From: an uncultured Verrucomicrobiales bacterium
GTDB taxonomy: Bacteria; Verrucomicrobiota; Verrucomicrobiia; Verrucomicrobiales; Akkermansiaceae
DNA length: 8,253 nt
Reading direction: 5' to 3'
Assembly: GCA_937969125.1 (NCBI GenBank)
Contig: CALBVA010000131.1
Span: 1 to 8,253 of the forward strand
The stretch's first letter is position 1. Each line of letters opens with the position of its first letter. Shown here piece after piece: positions 1-6,325 of the stretch. A model generated the notes under the pieces. That model was given only the letters and a program-made list of their open reading frames with translations, searched no databases and had not been told where the DNA came from. The translations under genes were made by a program, and so were the position numbers.

Positions 1-954
1 GGTGTTAGGATCACCGCGAAGATCGTGGAGGTTTACGACGACTCCGTGATGATCATGCGGAAGAAGGATCGCCGCAAATTTACGATTAAGATTGAGAGTC
101 TCGATGAGGCGAGCCAGGAGATTGTGAGAAGCTGGAAGGGGGGCGATGAAGAGAGTGACGAAGTCGGAGATGATGGTGGTCTCAATGGTAAGCTCTACCC
201 GAAGGATAAGAGTGAGATTAAAGCGACTGTCAGAGAGATTGAAAAGCGGGAGCCATCTTCCGATAAGATTTCCAAAGATCAGCAGAAGGTCATCAACGAA
301 TTGAATGTCTATCGCTATCTCTGCGGAGTTCCGTATGACGTCGTGGGAAGTCCCAAGATGATTGACGAGGCCACTCAGGCCGCCCTGGCATGTGAGAAAA
401 ACGGAGGTCTCTCACACAACATCGGGAGCTTCACTGATAAGTGTAACCTCTCCAGCAGTCCCAATATCTTCGAAACGGTGAAGGGCTACATTCACGACTT
501 TGGCGCGCATAACCGCGCAGTGCGGGGGCATCGCCGGTGGTGCTTTAATCCGCCGATGAAGGAGACGGGCTTTGGTCGCGGTAAGAATAGCTGCTCCGCG
601 ATGTGGGCTATGGACAATGGCGGCAAGAAGTTGAAGGACAGCTGGGCCTATCCCGGAAAAGGTCTATTTCCCCACGACCGCTTGCACGGCGAAGGGTGGA
701 GTCTCTATCTGCCAGAGAGGGCACCCTCTGCCGATGAACTCACTGTGGAGGTCTATCGCCTGAAGTCGCGCCCTGAAAAACGGCTCCTCCGCAATGATGA
801 GCCTGAAGGCCGGAAGCTCCCCGTGGAATTCGTGCACACTTATCTCAATACGATTAACTTCGAACCCGAAAGCAGCAAGGTGAAGAAGGGAATCTACTGG
901 GTCCGCGTGACCGGCGGTGGAGTCCGGGAGGGATACGTCGTCGAGCTTTTCTGA
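1..954 (+). CDS. CAP-domain protein with N-terminal SHD1-like domain (5' partial)
   Basis: The reading frame is open from base 1, so the start lies outside the window; the GTG at 25 falls inside the first domain and is not a credible start. 317 residues are visible. Residues 1-45 (GVRITAKIVEVYDD..., then a sLdeasQeiV end) match the pattern of the small SHD1-like beta-rich domain common in Planctomycetota and Verrucomicrobiota. An acidic linker (about 46-60) and a charged segment (about 65-92) follow. Residues about 95-230 resemble a bacterial CAP/SCP-like (PF00188) domain: INELNVYRYLCGV helix, GGLSHN (H139) and GHRRW (176-180). About 70 more residues form a C-terminal extension. Five cysteines in the CAP part suggest an exported protein with disulfides; the signal peptide would be upstream of the window. 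Function is unknown; bacterial CAP proteins are mostly uncharacterised. It converges on mrp with an 11-bp gap. Confidence 0.8.
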   Translation, partial: GVRITAKIVEVYDDSVMIMRKKDRRKFTIKIESLDEASQEIVRSWKGGDEESDEVGDDGGLNGKLYPKDKSEIKATVREIEKREPSSDKISKDQQKVINELNVYRYLCGVPYDVVGSPKMIDEATQAALACEKNGGLSHNIGSFTDKCNLSSSPNIFETVKGYIHDFGAHNRAVRGHRRWCFNPPMKETGFGRGKNSCSAMWAMDNGGKKLKDSWAYPGKGLFPHDRLHGEGWSLYLPERAPSADELTVEVYRLKSRPEKRLLRNDEPEGRKLPVEFVHTYLNTINFEPESSKVKKGIYWVRVTGGGVREGYVVELF

Positions 955-965
955 GCACGTTCAAG

Positions 966-2009
966 CTAACCTGATACGTGGTCCAACAGGGCCTTCGCAG
1001 TATCGTGAAAAGCCGCTGAGGCTTTCGATTCTGAAGGACTGAGTAGTGCGGTCGGTTCGCCGCCATCGCAGCGCTTCCCGATCACCGGCTCGAGCGGAAT
1101 TTGCCCGAGTAAGGGGACCTTGAGGCGTTCGCATTCCTTCTGTGCACCGCCCTGACCGAAGAGGTGATAGCGCTCACCGTGGTCGCACTCGAACCACGAC
1201 ATATTTTCAATGAGTCCGAGGATGGGCACATTGACCTTCGCGAACATCGAGACTGCTTTCCGGGCATCGATCATTGCCACTTCCTGCGGTGTGGTCACGA
1301 TGACCGCACCATCCAGAGTCACGGTCTGCACGAGGGTCAGCTGAATGTCACCGGTGCCGGGCGGGAGATCGAGAACGAGGACATCGAGCTCGCCCCAAGC
1401 CACCTGATTAAGGAACTGTTGGGTGTAGCGATTGGCCAGTGGGCCGCGCACGATGACGGGGGAGTTGTCGCTCAGGAGGAAGCCCATCGACATGAGCTTC
1501 AGCCCGTGGGCCTCGATCGGGACGATGCGGTCCTGGCTATCGGCATTCGGTTGATGATGCGGCACGCCCATCATGAGAGGGACGGAGGGGCCGTAGAGGT
1601 CGCAATCAAGTAGTCCCACCTTGAGACCTTGCTGCGACAGGGCAATGGCGAGATTGCTGGAGACGGTAGACTTGCCCACGCCACCTTTGCCGGAGCCGAC
1701 CGCGATGATACGCTTTACGCCGGGAATTCCAGTAGAGCCGGTGGAGGCTTGCCCCGCGCCCGGTGGGTCTTGGATGTCAATGCTCACCTTCACCTTCGAG
1801 GCATCGCCGAAGAGAGGATCGAGCGCCTTGTGACAGTCCTGAAAGATCGTCTTTGGAATCTCAGGATCCTTTGTCTGGATCTGCAAGCTAACGGTAGCGA
1901 TGCCGTCGCTCACCTCGGCGGATTTCACCAGGCCGAAGGAAATGATGTCACGGGAGAAGCCGGGATATTTGACTTCGGAAAGGGCTTTGCGGAGGTCATC
2001 GCTCGTCAT
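966..2009 (-). CDS. mrp: Mrp/ApbC-type Fe-S cluster carrier P-loop ATPase
   Basis: 347 residues, the normal length for the Mrp/NBP35 family, cytosolic proteins that bind a 4Fe-4S cluster and hand it to apoproteins. Residues about 4-80 form the MIP18/DUF59 domain. The ATPase domain starts near 99, with the deviant Walker A GKGGVGKS at 107-114, the switch I region DCDLYGPS at 135-142, Walker B-like LVLDLPPGTGD at 211-221, and ENMSWF at 268-273 followed by the FGQGGA segment. The usual CxxC near ENMS is reduced to one cysteine (C275; CDHGER where relatives often have CPHCGER). The ATG at 2009 is the first start in the frame and gives the family N-terminus. No good Shine-Dalgarno precedes it, but TAGGGT lies 6 nt before the ATG. 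It follows rpoN on the same strand after 31 bp, so co-transcription is likely. Confidence 0.95.
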   Translation of the reverse strand: MTSDDLRKALSEVKYPGFSRDIISFGLVKSAEVSDGIATVSLQIQTKDPEIPKTIFQDCHKALDPLFGDASKVKVSIDIQDPPGAGQASTGSTGIPGVKRIIAVGSGKGGVGKSTVSSNLAIALSQQGLKVGLLDCDLYGPSVPLMMGVPHHQPNADSQDRIVPIEAHGLKLMSMGFLLSDNSPVIVRGPLANRYTQQFLNQVAWGELDVLVLDLPPGTGDIQLTLVQTVTLDGAVIVTTPQEVAMIDARKAVSMFAKVNVPILGLIENMSWFECDHGERYHLFGQGGAQKECERLKVPLLGQIPLEPVIGKRCDGGEPTALLSPSESKASAAFHDTAKALLDHVSG

Positions 2010-2015
2010 GCCGCG

Positions 2016-2021
2016 ACCCTA
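2016..2021 (-). promoter_or_regulatory. Possible -10 hexamer for a leaderless mrp transcript
   Basis: On the minus strand TAGGGT is followed by exactly six bases (CGCGGC) and then the ATG of mrp. A TANNNT hexamer at -12 to -7 relative to the first coding base is the arrangement known for leaderless transcripts in Deinococcus and Actinobacteria. No -35 element is visible 16-18 bp upstream and no Shine-Dalgarno competes. The same layout precedes the M20 gene. This is inference; the hexamer alone is a weak signal. Confidence 0.35.
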
Positions 2022-2040
2022 GCCCGTGATTGCTCAGGGG

Positions 2041-3447
2041 CTAGTATTTCTTACGAAGATGAGAGGGGAGGATTCCCAACTGCTCGCGATACTTGGCAAC
2101 TGTCCGGCGGGCGACCTTGATGCCCTTTTCGCCGAGCATTTTCTCGATGCGCGAATCTGAGAGCGGCTGCTGTGGATCTTCCTGATTGATGAGTGCATGC
2201 AGGGTCTCCCGCACTCCTTCATTCGAGACGTCCTTTCCATCCTCAGTTTGGTAGCCAGTGGCAAAGAACTTCCGCATCTCCATCAGCCCGTGTGGAGTGA
2301 GAATATACTTCCCGGCCACCGCCCGTGAGACGGTGGTGGGGTGCACACCGATGACCTCCGCGATGTCATTCATCGTCATCGGCTTCAGGCTACGGGTTCC
2401 ATTCTGTAAAAAGGGCTGTTGACGGTCCACAATCTCGCGGGCGATCGCGAGGATCGTCTCTTGCCGTTGGTCAATCGCGCGGATGATGGTGCGGCCGTCG
2501 CGGATTTGATCGCGAAGGTAGTTGCGCGTTTTTTTATCGCTCGAGGTGTTTGAGAGCAGGTCCTTGTAGTCGTCGTTAATCCGGATGCGCGGCAGATAAC
2601 TGCCGGTGAGATTAGCAGCCCACTCGCCTTCGTCATCCATGTGGATTTCGACATCTGGCTGCACGTAAGGATTCCCATTATTTTGGAATCGCGAGCCCGG
2701 CGAGGGATCCAGCGTGCGGATGTGATCGACGGTTTCGATGATTTTCTCGATAGGTAAATGCAGTTTTTTAGCCAGTTGCGGGAAGTGATTTTTGGCAATT
2801 TCATCCAGGTGTTCGTCCACCAATTCTGCCTCTAGTCCATCACCGAGGCCGAGGTGGTCCAGCTGGAGAAGGAGGCATTCACGGATGTCCGCCGCTCCGA
2901 CACCAGGTGGGTCGAAATTTTGAATGGTGGCAAGCGCGTCTTCCAGCCGGTTGAGTGGGATTTGCAAACGCACTGCCAGTTCGTCGAGCGAGGAATCGAG
3001 ATACCCGTGCTCGGTGAGATTGCCCACTACCACAGTGGCGTCGGCCTGTTGCTCTTTGTTTAGGCCACTCTCACGGATTTGCTCTATGAGGTGCTCTTGG
3101 AGGGTGAGGGGAGCGACGATGGAGTTATAGAAGTGTTCGCGTCGTTCAGCGGCATCGCTGTCCTGGCCCTTGTTTCGTCGCTCCATAATGGAGAGCTCGC
3201 GCACATCGTCCGCATAAGTTTCCTGCCAGTCGTCAAAGTTATCCTCATCCGCCGTTTCGGAATCCATCATGTCATCCAGTGATTCGTGATCGGTGACATC
3301 TTCGAGGACGGGATTGAGCTCCATGGCCTGGGTCAGGAGTTGGCTGAGCTCGAGGGTGTTCGCTTGAAGAATCTCGAGACTCTGGCGCATTTGCGGTGCC
3401 AGGGTCTGTTGCTGCGAGAGCGATTGATTGAGGGAAGCCTGGGCCAT
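2041..3447 (-). CDS. rpoN: RNA polymerase sigma-54 factor
   Basis: The frame is open to 3585, but family alignment places the start at ATG 3447, giving 468 residues beginning MAQASLNQSLSQQQTLAPQM. Region I, the activator-responsive Gln/Leu-rich segment, covers about 1-48. The acidic region II is about 53-85. The core-binding domain runs from about 105, with FDPPGVGA at 178-185. The DNA-binding part has a helix-turn-helix at about 359-380 (MNDIAEVIGVHPTTVSRAVA) and an intact RpoN box ARRTVAKYRE at 446-455, which reads the -24 element. All landmarks are present and the length is normal, so it should be functional. It directs core polymerase to -24/-12 promoters and needs an AAA+ enhancer-binding protein, none of which is encoded here. 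mrp lies 31 bp downstream; a -24/-12 promoter lies upstream of rpoN itself. Confidence 0.96.
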   Translation of the reverse strand: MAQASLNQSLSQQQTLAPQMRQSLEILQANTLELSQLLTQAMELNPVLEDVTDHESLDDMMDSETADEDNFDDWQETYADDVRELSIMERRNKGQDSDAAERREHFYNSIVAPLTLQEHLIEQIRESGLNKEQQADATVVVGNLTEHGYLDSSLDELAVRLQIPLNRLEDALATIQNFDPPGVGAADIRECLLLQLDHLGLGDGLEAELVDEHLDEIAKNHFPQLAKKLHLPIEKIIETVDHIRTLDPSPGSRFQNNGNPYVQPDVEIHMDDEGEWAANLTGSYLPRIRINDDYKDLLSNTSSDKKTRNYLRDQIRDGRTIIRAIDQRQETILAIAREIVDRQQPFLQNGTRSLKPMTMNDIAEVIGVHPTTVSRAVAGKYILTPHGLMEMRKFFATGYQTEDGKDVSNEGVRETLHALINQEDPQQPLSDSRIEKMLGEKGIKVARRTVAKYREQLGILPSHLRKKY

Positions 3448-3493
3448 GTTTCTAGCCAATAAATACGCTGGTAAAAAATCCCCGCAAGGCGAA

Positions 3494-3509
3494 AGCATTT
3501 TTTGTGCCA
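3494..3509 (-). promoter_or_regulatory. Sigma-54 (-24/-12) promoter of rpoN
   Basis: The minus strand reads TGGCACAAAAAATGCT, preceded by T. Against the consensus YTGGCACG-N4-TTGCW it keeps the full TTGGCAC block, the invariant GG (-24) and GC (-12) and exact spacing. It differs at two less constrained positions (G to A after CAC, first T of TTGC to A). Transcription would start near 3483, giving a 36-nt leader before the rpoN ATG at 3447. No convincing sigma-70 promoter is visible for rpoN in this gap. The strong match and the gene it faces suggest that sigma-54 acts on its own gene, as activator-dependent promoter or as occluding repressor. Confidence 0.65.
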
Positions 3510-3577
3510 ACATTCGGCATGAATCCTGCGCATGGCGGGTATTGCAACCCACTTCACCACTTTCTAGAACTACTACC

Positions 3578-4969
3578 ATGAGCACTCAAGCTGACCTAAT
3601 CCGCGAGAAAATGACCTCCAAGGGCGTGATGAACTCCGCCATTCTCGCTTTTCTCCGTGCTTATGAGTTGGTGGCGAGCGGGAGTAGAGGAGAGATTGCG
3701 GAAAGCGAGATTACTCCGGCAGGGGCCGTGCAGGATTACCATTCTCTCTCTCAACAGGAGAACTTCGATCCCACGCTCCTTGCAAAAACGGTTGTTATTA
3801 AACTGAATGGTGGGCTTGGCACCAGCATGGGGCTGGAAAAGGTGAAAAGCCTCCTCGAGGTTCGTCCGGGGGTGACTTTTCTGGATCTCATGGCTCGCCA
3901 GATCCTGTCTCTACGGAAGGACACCGGCTCAGAAGTTCGCTTTCTCCTGATGAACAGTCAGGCCAGTAGTGATGACACGCAGCAATATCTGGCGAAGTCA
4001 GTTCCTGAAATCGGTGATCCCGCTGACCTTGAGTTACTCCAGAATTGGGCTCCAAAGCTGGTCCGCGAAACCCTTGATCCCGTCAGTTACGCTGCTAATC
4101 CCGACCTCGAATGGTGTCCGCCGGGGCATGCCGATGTCTATCCCACTCTGGCTGGTTCCGGATGGCTCGATCGTCTTCTCGAAGCCGGGGTGAAGTATGC
4201 CTTCATCTCGAATAGCGATAACCTTGGGGCTGTTCTTGATCCCACTCTCCTCGCGCACTTTGCCGGAAGCGGGGTGCCAGTTCTGATGGAGGTGACGCGA
4301 CGGACTGACGCTGATAAGAAAGGCGGACATCTCGCCACTCGTGACTCTGATGGCAGGCTCATTCTCCGCGAAGTCGCACAATGTCCGGAGGAAGATCTCG
4401 GGAGCTTTCAGGACATCGCGAAACATCAGTTTTTCAATACCAACAACATCTGGGTGAATCTCGAATCGCTCAAGGAAGTCATGAGCGCGACGAATGGTGT
4501 CCTAGAGCTGCCGGTAATCCAAAACTCAAAAACGGTCGATCCGCGCGATTCCTCAACTACGCCGGTCTATCAACTGGAACAGGCGATGGGTGCGGCGATC
4601 GAGTGTTTCACGGGCGCAGCTGCGGTCAATGTGCCCCGCTCCCGCTTCGCCCCGGTGAAGTCGACGAATGATCTTTTCGCATTGCGCTCGGATGCCTACG
4701 AACTGGGAGAGGACGGTCAGGTGAAGCTGGCCGCCTCGCGTGAGGGTAAACCGCCGGTGATCAATCTCTCCTCCGAATACAAACTCGTTGATGCTTTGGG
4801 TGACCTCGGTCAGCCTTCGCTGATCGATGCTACCGAGGTTTCTATCGATGGCCCAATTACCTTCGAGAATGGGTGTGTTTTGAAGGGACGGGTCTCATTC
4901 ACCAATGCCTCGGGCGAGTGCCGAAAGGTCGCTTCAGGGACTTACGAAAATCAGTCGGTGAAACTCTAA
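3578..4969 (+). CDS. UTP-glucose-1-phosphate uridylyltransferase, eukaryote-type UGPase
   Basis: 463 residues from ATG 3578 (MSTQADLIREKM). The frame opens at 3428, but that extension would overlap rpoN and its promoter and has no family character. The protein belongs to the UDPGP family (PF01704), which makes UDP-glucose and pyrophosphate from UTP and glucose-1-phosphate; it is unrelated in sequence to GalU. Signatures: nucleotide-binding loop KLNGGLGTSMG 75-85 followed by K90, TFLDL 100-104, LLMNS 123-127, PPGHADVYP 181-189, SNSDNLGA 211-218, MEVTRRT 237-243, FNTNNIW 286-292, and APVKSTNDL 358-366, where K361 is the likely catalytic lysine. The second glycine of the common GHGD motif is alanine (A185). 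It is divergent from rpoN, and a HAD sugar phosphatase gene follows 74 bp downstream. UDP-glucose would feed glycogen, trehalose or envelope polysaccharide synthesis; which one cannot be seen here. Confidence 0.93.
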   Translation: MSTQADLIREKMTSKGVMNSAILAFLRAYELVASGSRGEIAESEITPAGAVQDYHSLSQQENFDPTLLAKTVVIKLNGGLGTSMGLEKVKSLLEVRPGVTFLDLMARQILSLRKDTGSEVRFLLMNSQASSDDTQQYLAKSVPEIGDPADLELLQNWAPKLVRETLDPVSYAANPDLEWCPPGHADVYPTLAGSGWLDRLLEAGVKYAFISNSDNLGAVLDPTLLAHFAGSGVPVLMEVTRRTDADKKGGHLATRDSDGRLILREVAQCPEEDLGSFQDIAKHQFFNTNNIWVNLESLKEVMSATNGVLELPVIQNSKTVDPRDSSTTPVYQLEQAMGAAIECFTGAAAVNVPRSRFAPVKSTNDLFALRSDAYELGEDGQVKLAASREGKPPVINLSSEYKLVDALGDLGQPSLIDATEVSIDGPITFENGCVLKGRVSFTNASGECRKVASGTYENQSVKL

Positions 4970-5011
4970 ATCGAAGGTTTTGATCGTGAGCTGGATTGCC
5001 TCTTGAAAGTT

Positions 5012-5037
5012 GGGGGCGTTTCCTGCATCCAGCCCCC
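5012..5037 (+). promoter_or_regulatory. GC hairpin ahead of the HAD phosphatase start
   Basis: GGGGGC (5012-5017) and GCCCCC (5032-5037) form a six-pair, all-GC stem with a 14-nt loop. The stem ends only 6 nt before ATG 5044, inside the zone the ribosome covers, and the only purine-rich stretch upstream is locked in its left arm. No T tract follows, so it is not a standard intrinsic terminator. It could lower translation of the HAD gene or separate it from the pyrophosphorylase gene upstream. Functional role is inference. Confidence 0.4.
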
Positions 5038-5043
5038 GCTTCT

Positions 5044-5652
5044 ATGATGAACCTCGAGTTGGAACTGCCCGCACCCGGATACAAAGCCCTGATTTTCGAT
5101 CTCGACGGCACGCTCGTCGATTCCATGCCAGCCCATTTCAAGTCCTGGTGTCGCGCTCTCGAAGAGCACGGAAAACCGGGAGTCTTCCCGGAGGATGTTT
5201 TCTACGCGATGGGCGGTCGGCCGACCCGCGACATCGTCGAGATCATTAATGGGGAACAGAGTCTGGACCTCGATCCGGAGCGGGTCGCCCTTTCGAAGAA
5301 GAACCATTTTCTCGATGTTCTTGAGAGTGTGGAACTCATTGAGAGCGTCGCGAATTTCGCGAAGGAAAACCGGGGCAAGGTGCCTATGGCCGTCGCCAGT
5401 GGAGGCTCGCGGGTTGTCGTTGAGAAGACGCTGCAGATTGTGGGGATTTCCGATTGGTTTGATGAAGTGGTTTCCTGCGATGAGGTCGAAAAAGGAAAGC
5501 CGGAGCCCGATGTTTTTCTCGAGGCTGCCTCACGCCTCGGGGTGAAGCCGGAGGACTGTGTGGTCTTTGAGGATGGTCGTGCCGGGATCCTCGCTGCGAT
5601 GGCAGCCGGGATGAAAGTTGTCACCGTGCCGACCCATCTGCATCTGGATTGA
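5044..5652 (+). CDS. HAD-IA sugar phosphatase, YqaB/beta-phosphoglucomutase-like
   Basis: 202 residues from ATG 5044 (a second ATG follows at 5047). The frame is open from a TTG at 4996, but that extension is unlike the family. HAD motif I is FDLDGT at 18-23 (nucleophile D19, acid/base D21), motif II is ASGGS 118-122, motif III is the lysine of KGKPEPD (K152), and motif IV is VVFEDG 173-178. The small helical cap sits between motifs I and II and contains GGRPTRDI (57-64) and LDLDPE (74-79). These cap residues and the overall order resemble E. coli YqaB, which dephosphorylates fructose-1-phosphate, more than true phosphoglucomutases. Substrate is therefore probably a small sugar phosphate, not determined here. 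It lies 74 bp after the UDP-glucose pyrophosphorylase gene on the same strand and 10 bp before the convergent PPP phosphatase gene. No Shine-Dalgarno is visible. Confidence 0.88.
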   Translation: MMNLELELPAPGYKALIFDLDGTLVDSMPAHFKSWCRALEEHGKPGVFPEDVFYAMGGRPTRDIVEIINGEQSLDLDPERVALSKKNHFLDVLESVELIESVANFAKENRGKVPMAVASGGSRVVVEKTLQIVGISDWFDEVVSCDEVEKGKPEPDVFLEAASRLGVKPEDCVVFEDGRAGILAAMAAGMKVVTVPTHLHLD

Positions 5653-5662
5653 GGGCGGTCAT

Positions 5663-6325
5663 TCAAATCTTACCCATCCGAACTTCGCGGGTCTCATTAG
5701 CCTGCCAATAGCTGCCCTTTTCTTCGTGGAGACAGGTCAACCACCCGCCGCGCCCGGGATCAGTATCGATGCAAACGGCGTGGCTCAAATTTTTCGGCAC
5801 ATGTGATTTTTGAGCGGTGTGACCGCAGATCATGATCTTGCCAGATTGATGGGGCAGGGGAGTTCCCAATTTTTTGTGAAGCAGGGTGAAGGTGGTTTGT
5901 TCGCTCAATTTGACGTCGTGCTCCAGATTCGCATGGACGTGAAGATACCGGGCTCCCTTATGATAGAGCTCGGTCTTTTCAATGAACTCCCAATGCGATT
6001 TTGGGACGTTCTCAAAGTCGTCGCCGTAGGATTTCAGCGTGTCATGGCCACCCCAGGCGCGAAGCCAGCGTTTCCGCATTGCTTTGTCAGTGCGTGAGGT
6101 CACGAATGCTTCCTCGTGGTTCCCTCGGAGGAAGGTGATCTTTTCTGGTGCCTTCATCGCGAGTAGGAAGTCAATCACGCCCTTCGGGTCGGGGCCGCGA
6201 TCAATGTAGTCGCCCAGGAATATCAAGTGGTCTGCTTTATTGGGTTTTACCGTTTTTAGCAGGGTCTTTAACGCAGTGAGGCATCCGTGGATGTCCCCGA
6301 TGACTAGGGTTCTCGTTTCGCTCAT
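5663..6325 (-). CDS. PPP-family metallophosphatase (Ser/Thr protein phosphatase-like)
   Basis: 220 residues from ATG 6325 (MSETRTLVIGDIHG). The frame extends to 6364, but the shorter start leaves the usual few residues before the first motif and overlaps the upstream stop as ATGA. The metal and phosphate ligands of calcineurin-like PPP enzymes are all present: GDIHG 10-14, GDYIDRG 38-44, RGNHE 67-71, VHAN 130-133 (H131) and GHT 168-170. The length matches bacterial PrpA/PrpB and lambda-phosphatase-type enzymes. The third histidine motif is HAN where HAG is usual. No signal peptide or membrane segment, so cytosolic. The substrate could be phosphoserine/threonine/tyrosine proteins or a dinucleotide such as Ap4A, because the fold is shared with ApaH; the short length favours a protein phosphatase. 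It is the second gene of a pair with the M20 hydrolase and very likely translationally coupled to it. Confidence 0.9.
   Translation of the reverse strand: MSETRTLVIGDIHGCLTALKTLLKTVKPNKADHLIFLGDYIDRGPDPKGVIDFLLAMKAPEKITFLRGNHEEAFVTSRTDKAMRKRWLRAWGGHDTLKSYGDDFENVPKSHWEFIEKTELYHKGARYLHVHANLEHDVKLSEQTTFTLLHKKLGTPLPHQSGKIMICGHTAQKSHVPKNLSHAVCIDTDPGRGGWLTCLHEEKGSYWQANETREVRMGKI

Noticed and set aside
956..980. CACGT/ACGTG dyad between the CAP and mrp genes as a bidirectional terminator
   Set aside because: Only five pairs with a 15-nt loop and no T tract on either side.
1164..2120. Plus-strand frames of 149 and 163 residues
   Set aside because: They are antisense shadows of mrp (and the rpoN 3' end), which are secure by motif content.
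3534..3546. Second sigma-54-like site, TGGCGGGTATTGC, facing the pyrophosphorylase gene
   Set aside because: The GG and GC elements are 2 bp too close, and sigma-54 does not tolerate such spacing.
3449..3569. TTTCTAG repeated near both divergent starts, with palindrome TTCTAGAA at 3562-3569
   Set aside because: Only seven bases are shared and the orientation relative to the two genes differs; kept only as part of the CTAG observation.
3428..3577. N-terminal extension of the pyrophosphorylase frame back to 3428
   Set aside because: It would overlap the rpoN start and the sigma-54 promoter, shows no family similarity, and ATG 3578 gives the expected N-terminus.
3448..3585. N-terminal extension of rpoN to 3585
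   Set aside because: Region I of RpoN begins at the ATG at 3447; the extension would include the promoter and run into the pyrophosphorylase start.
4996..5043. HAD phosphatase start at TTG 4996
   Set aside because: The added 16 residues come from the hairpin region and are not family-like; ATG 5044/5047 fits.
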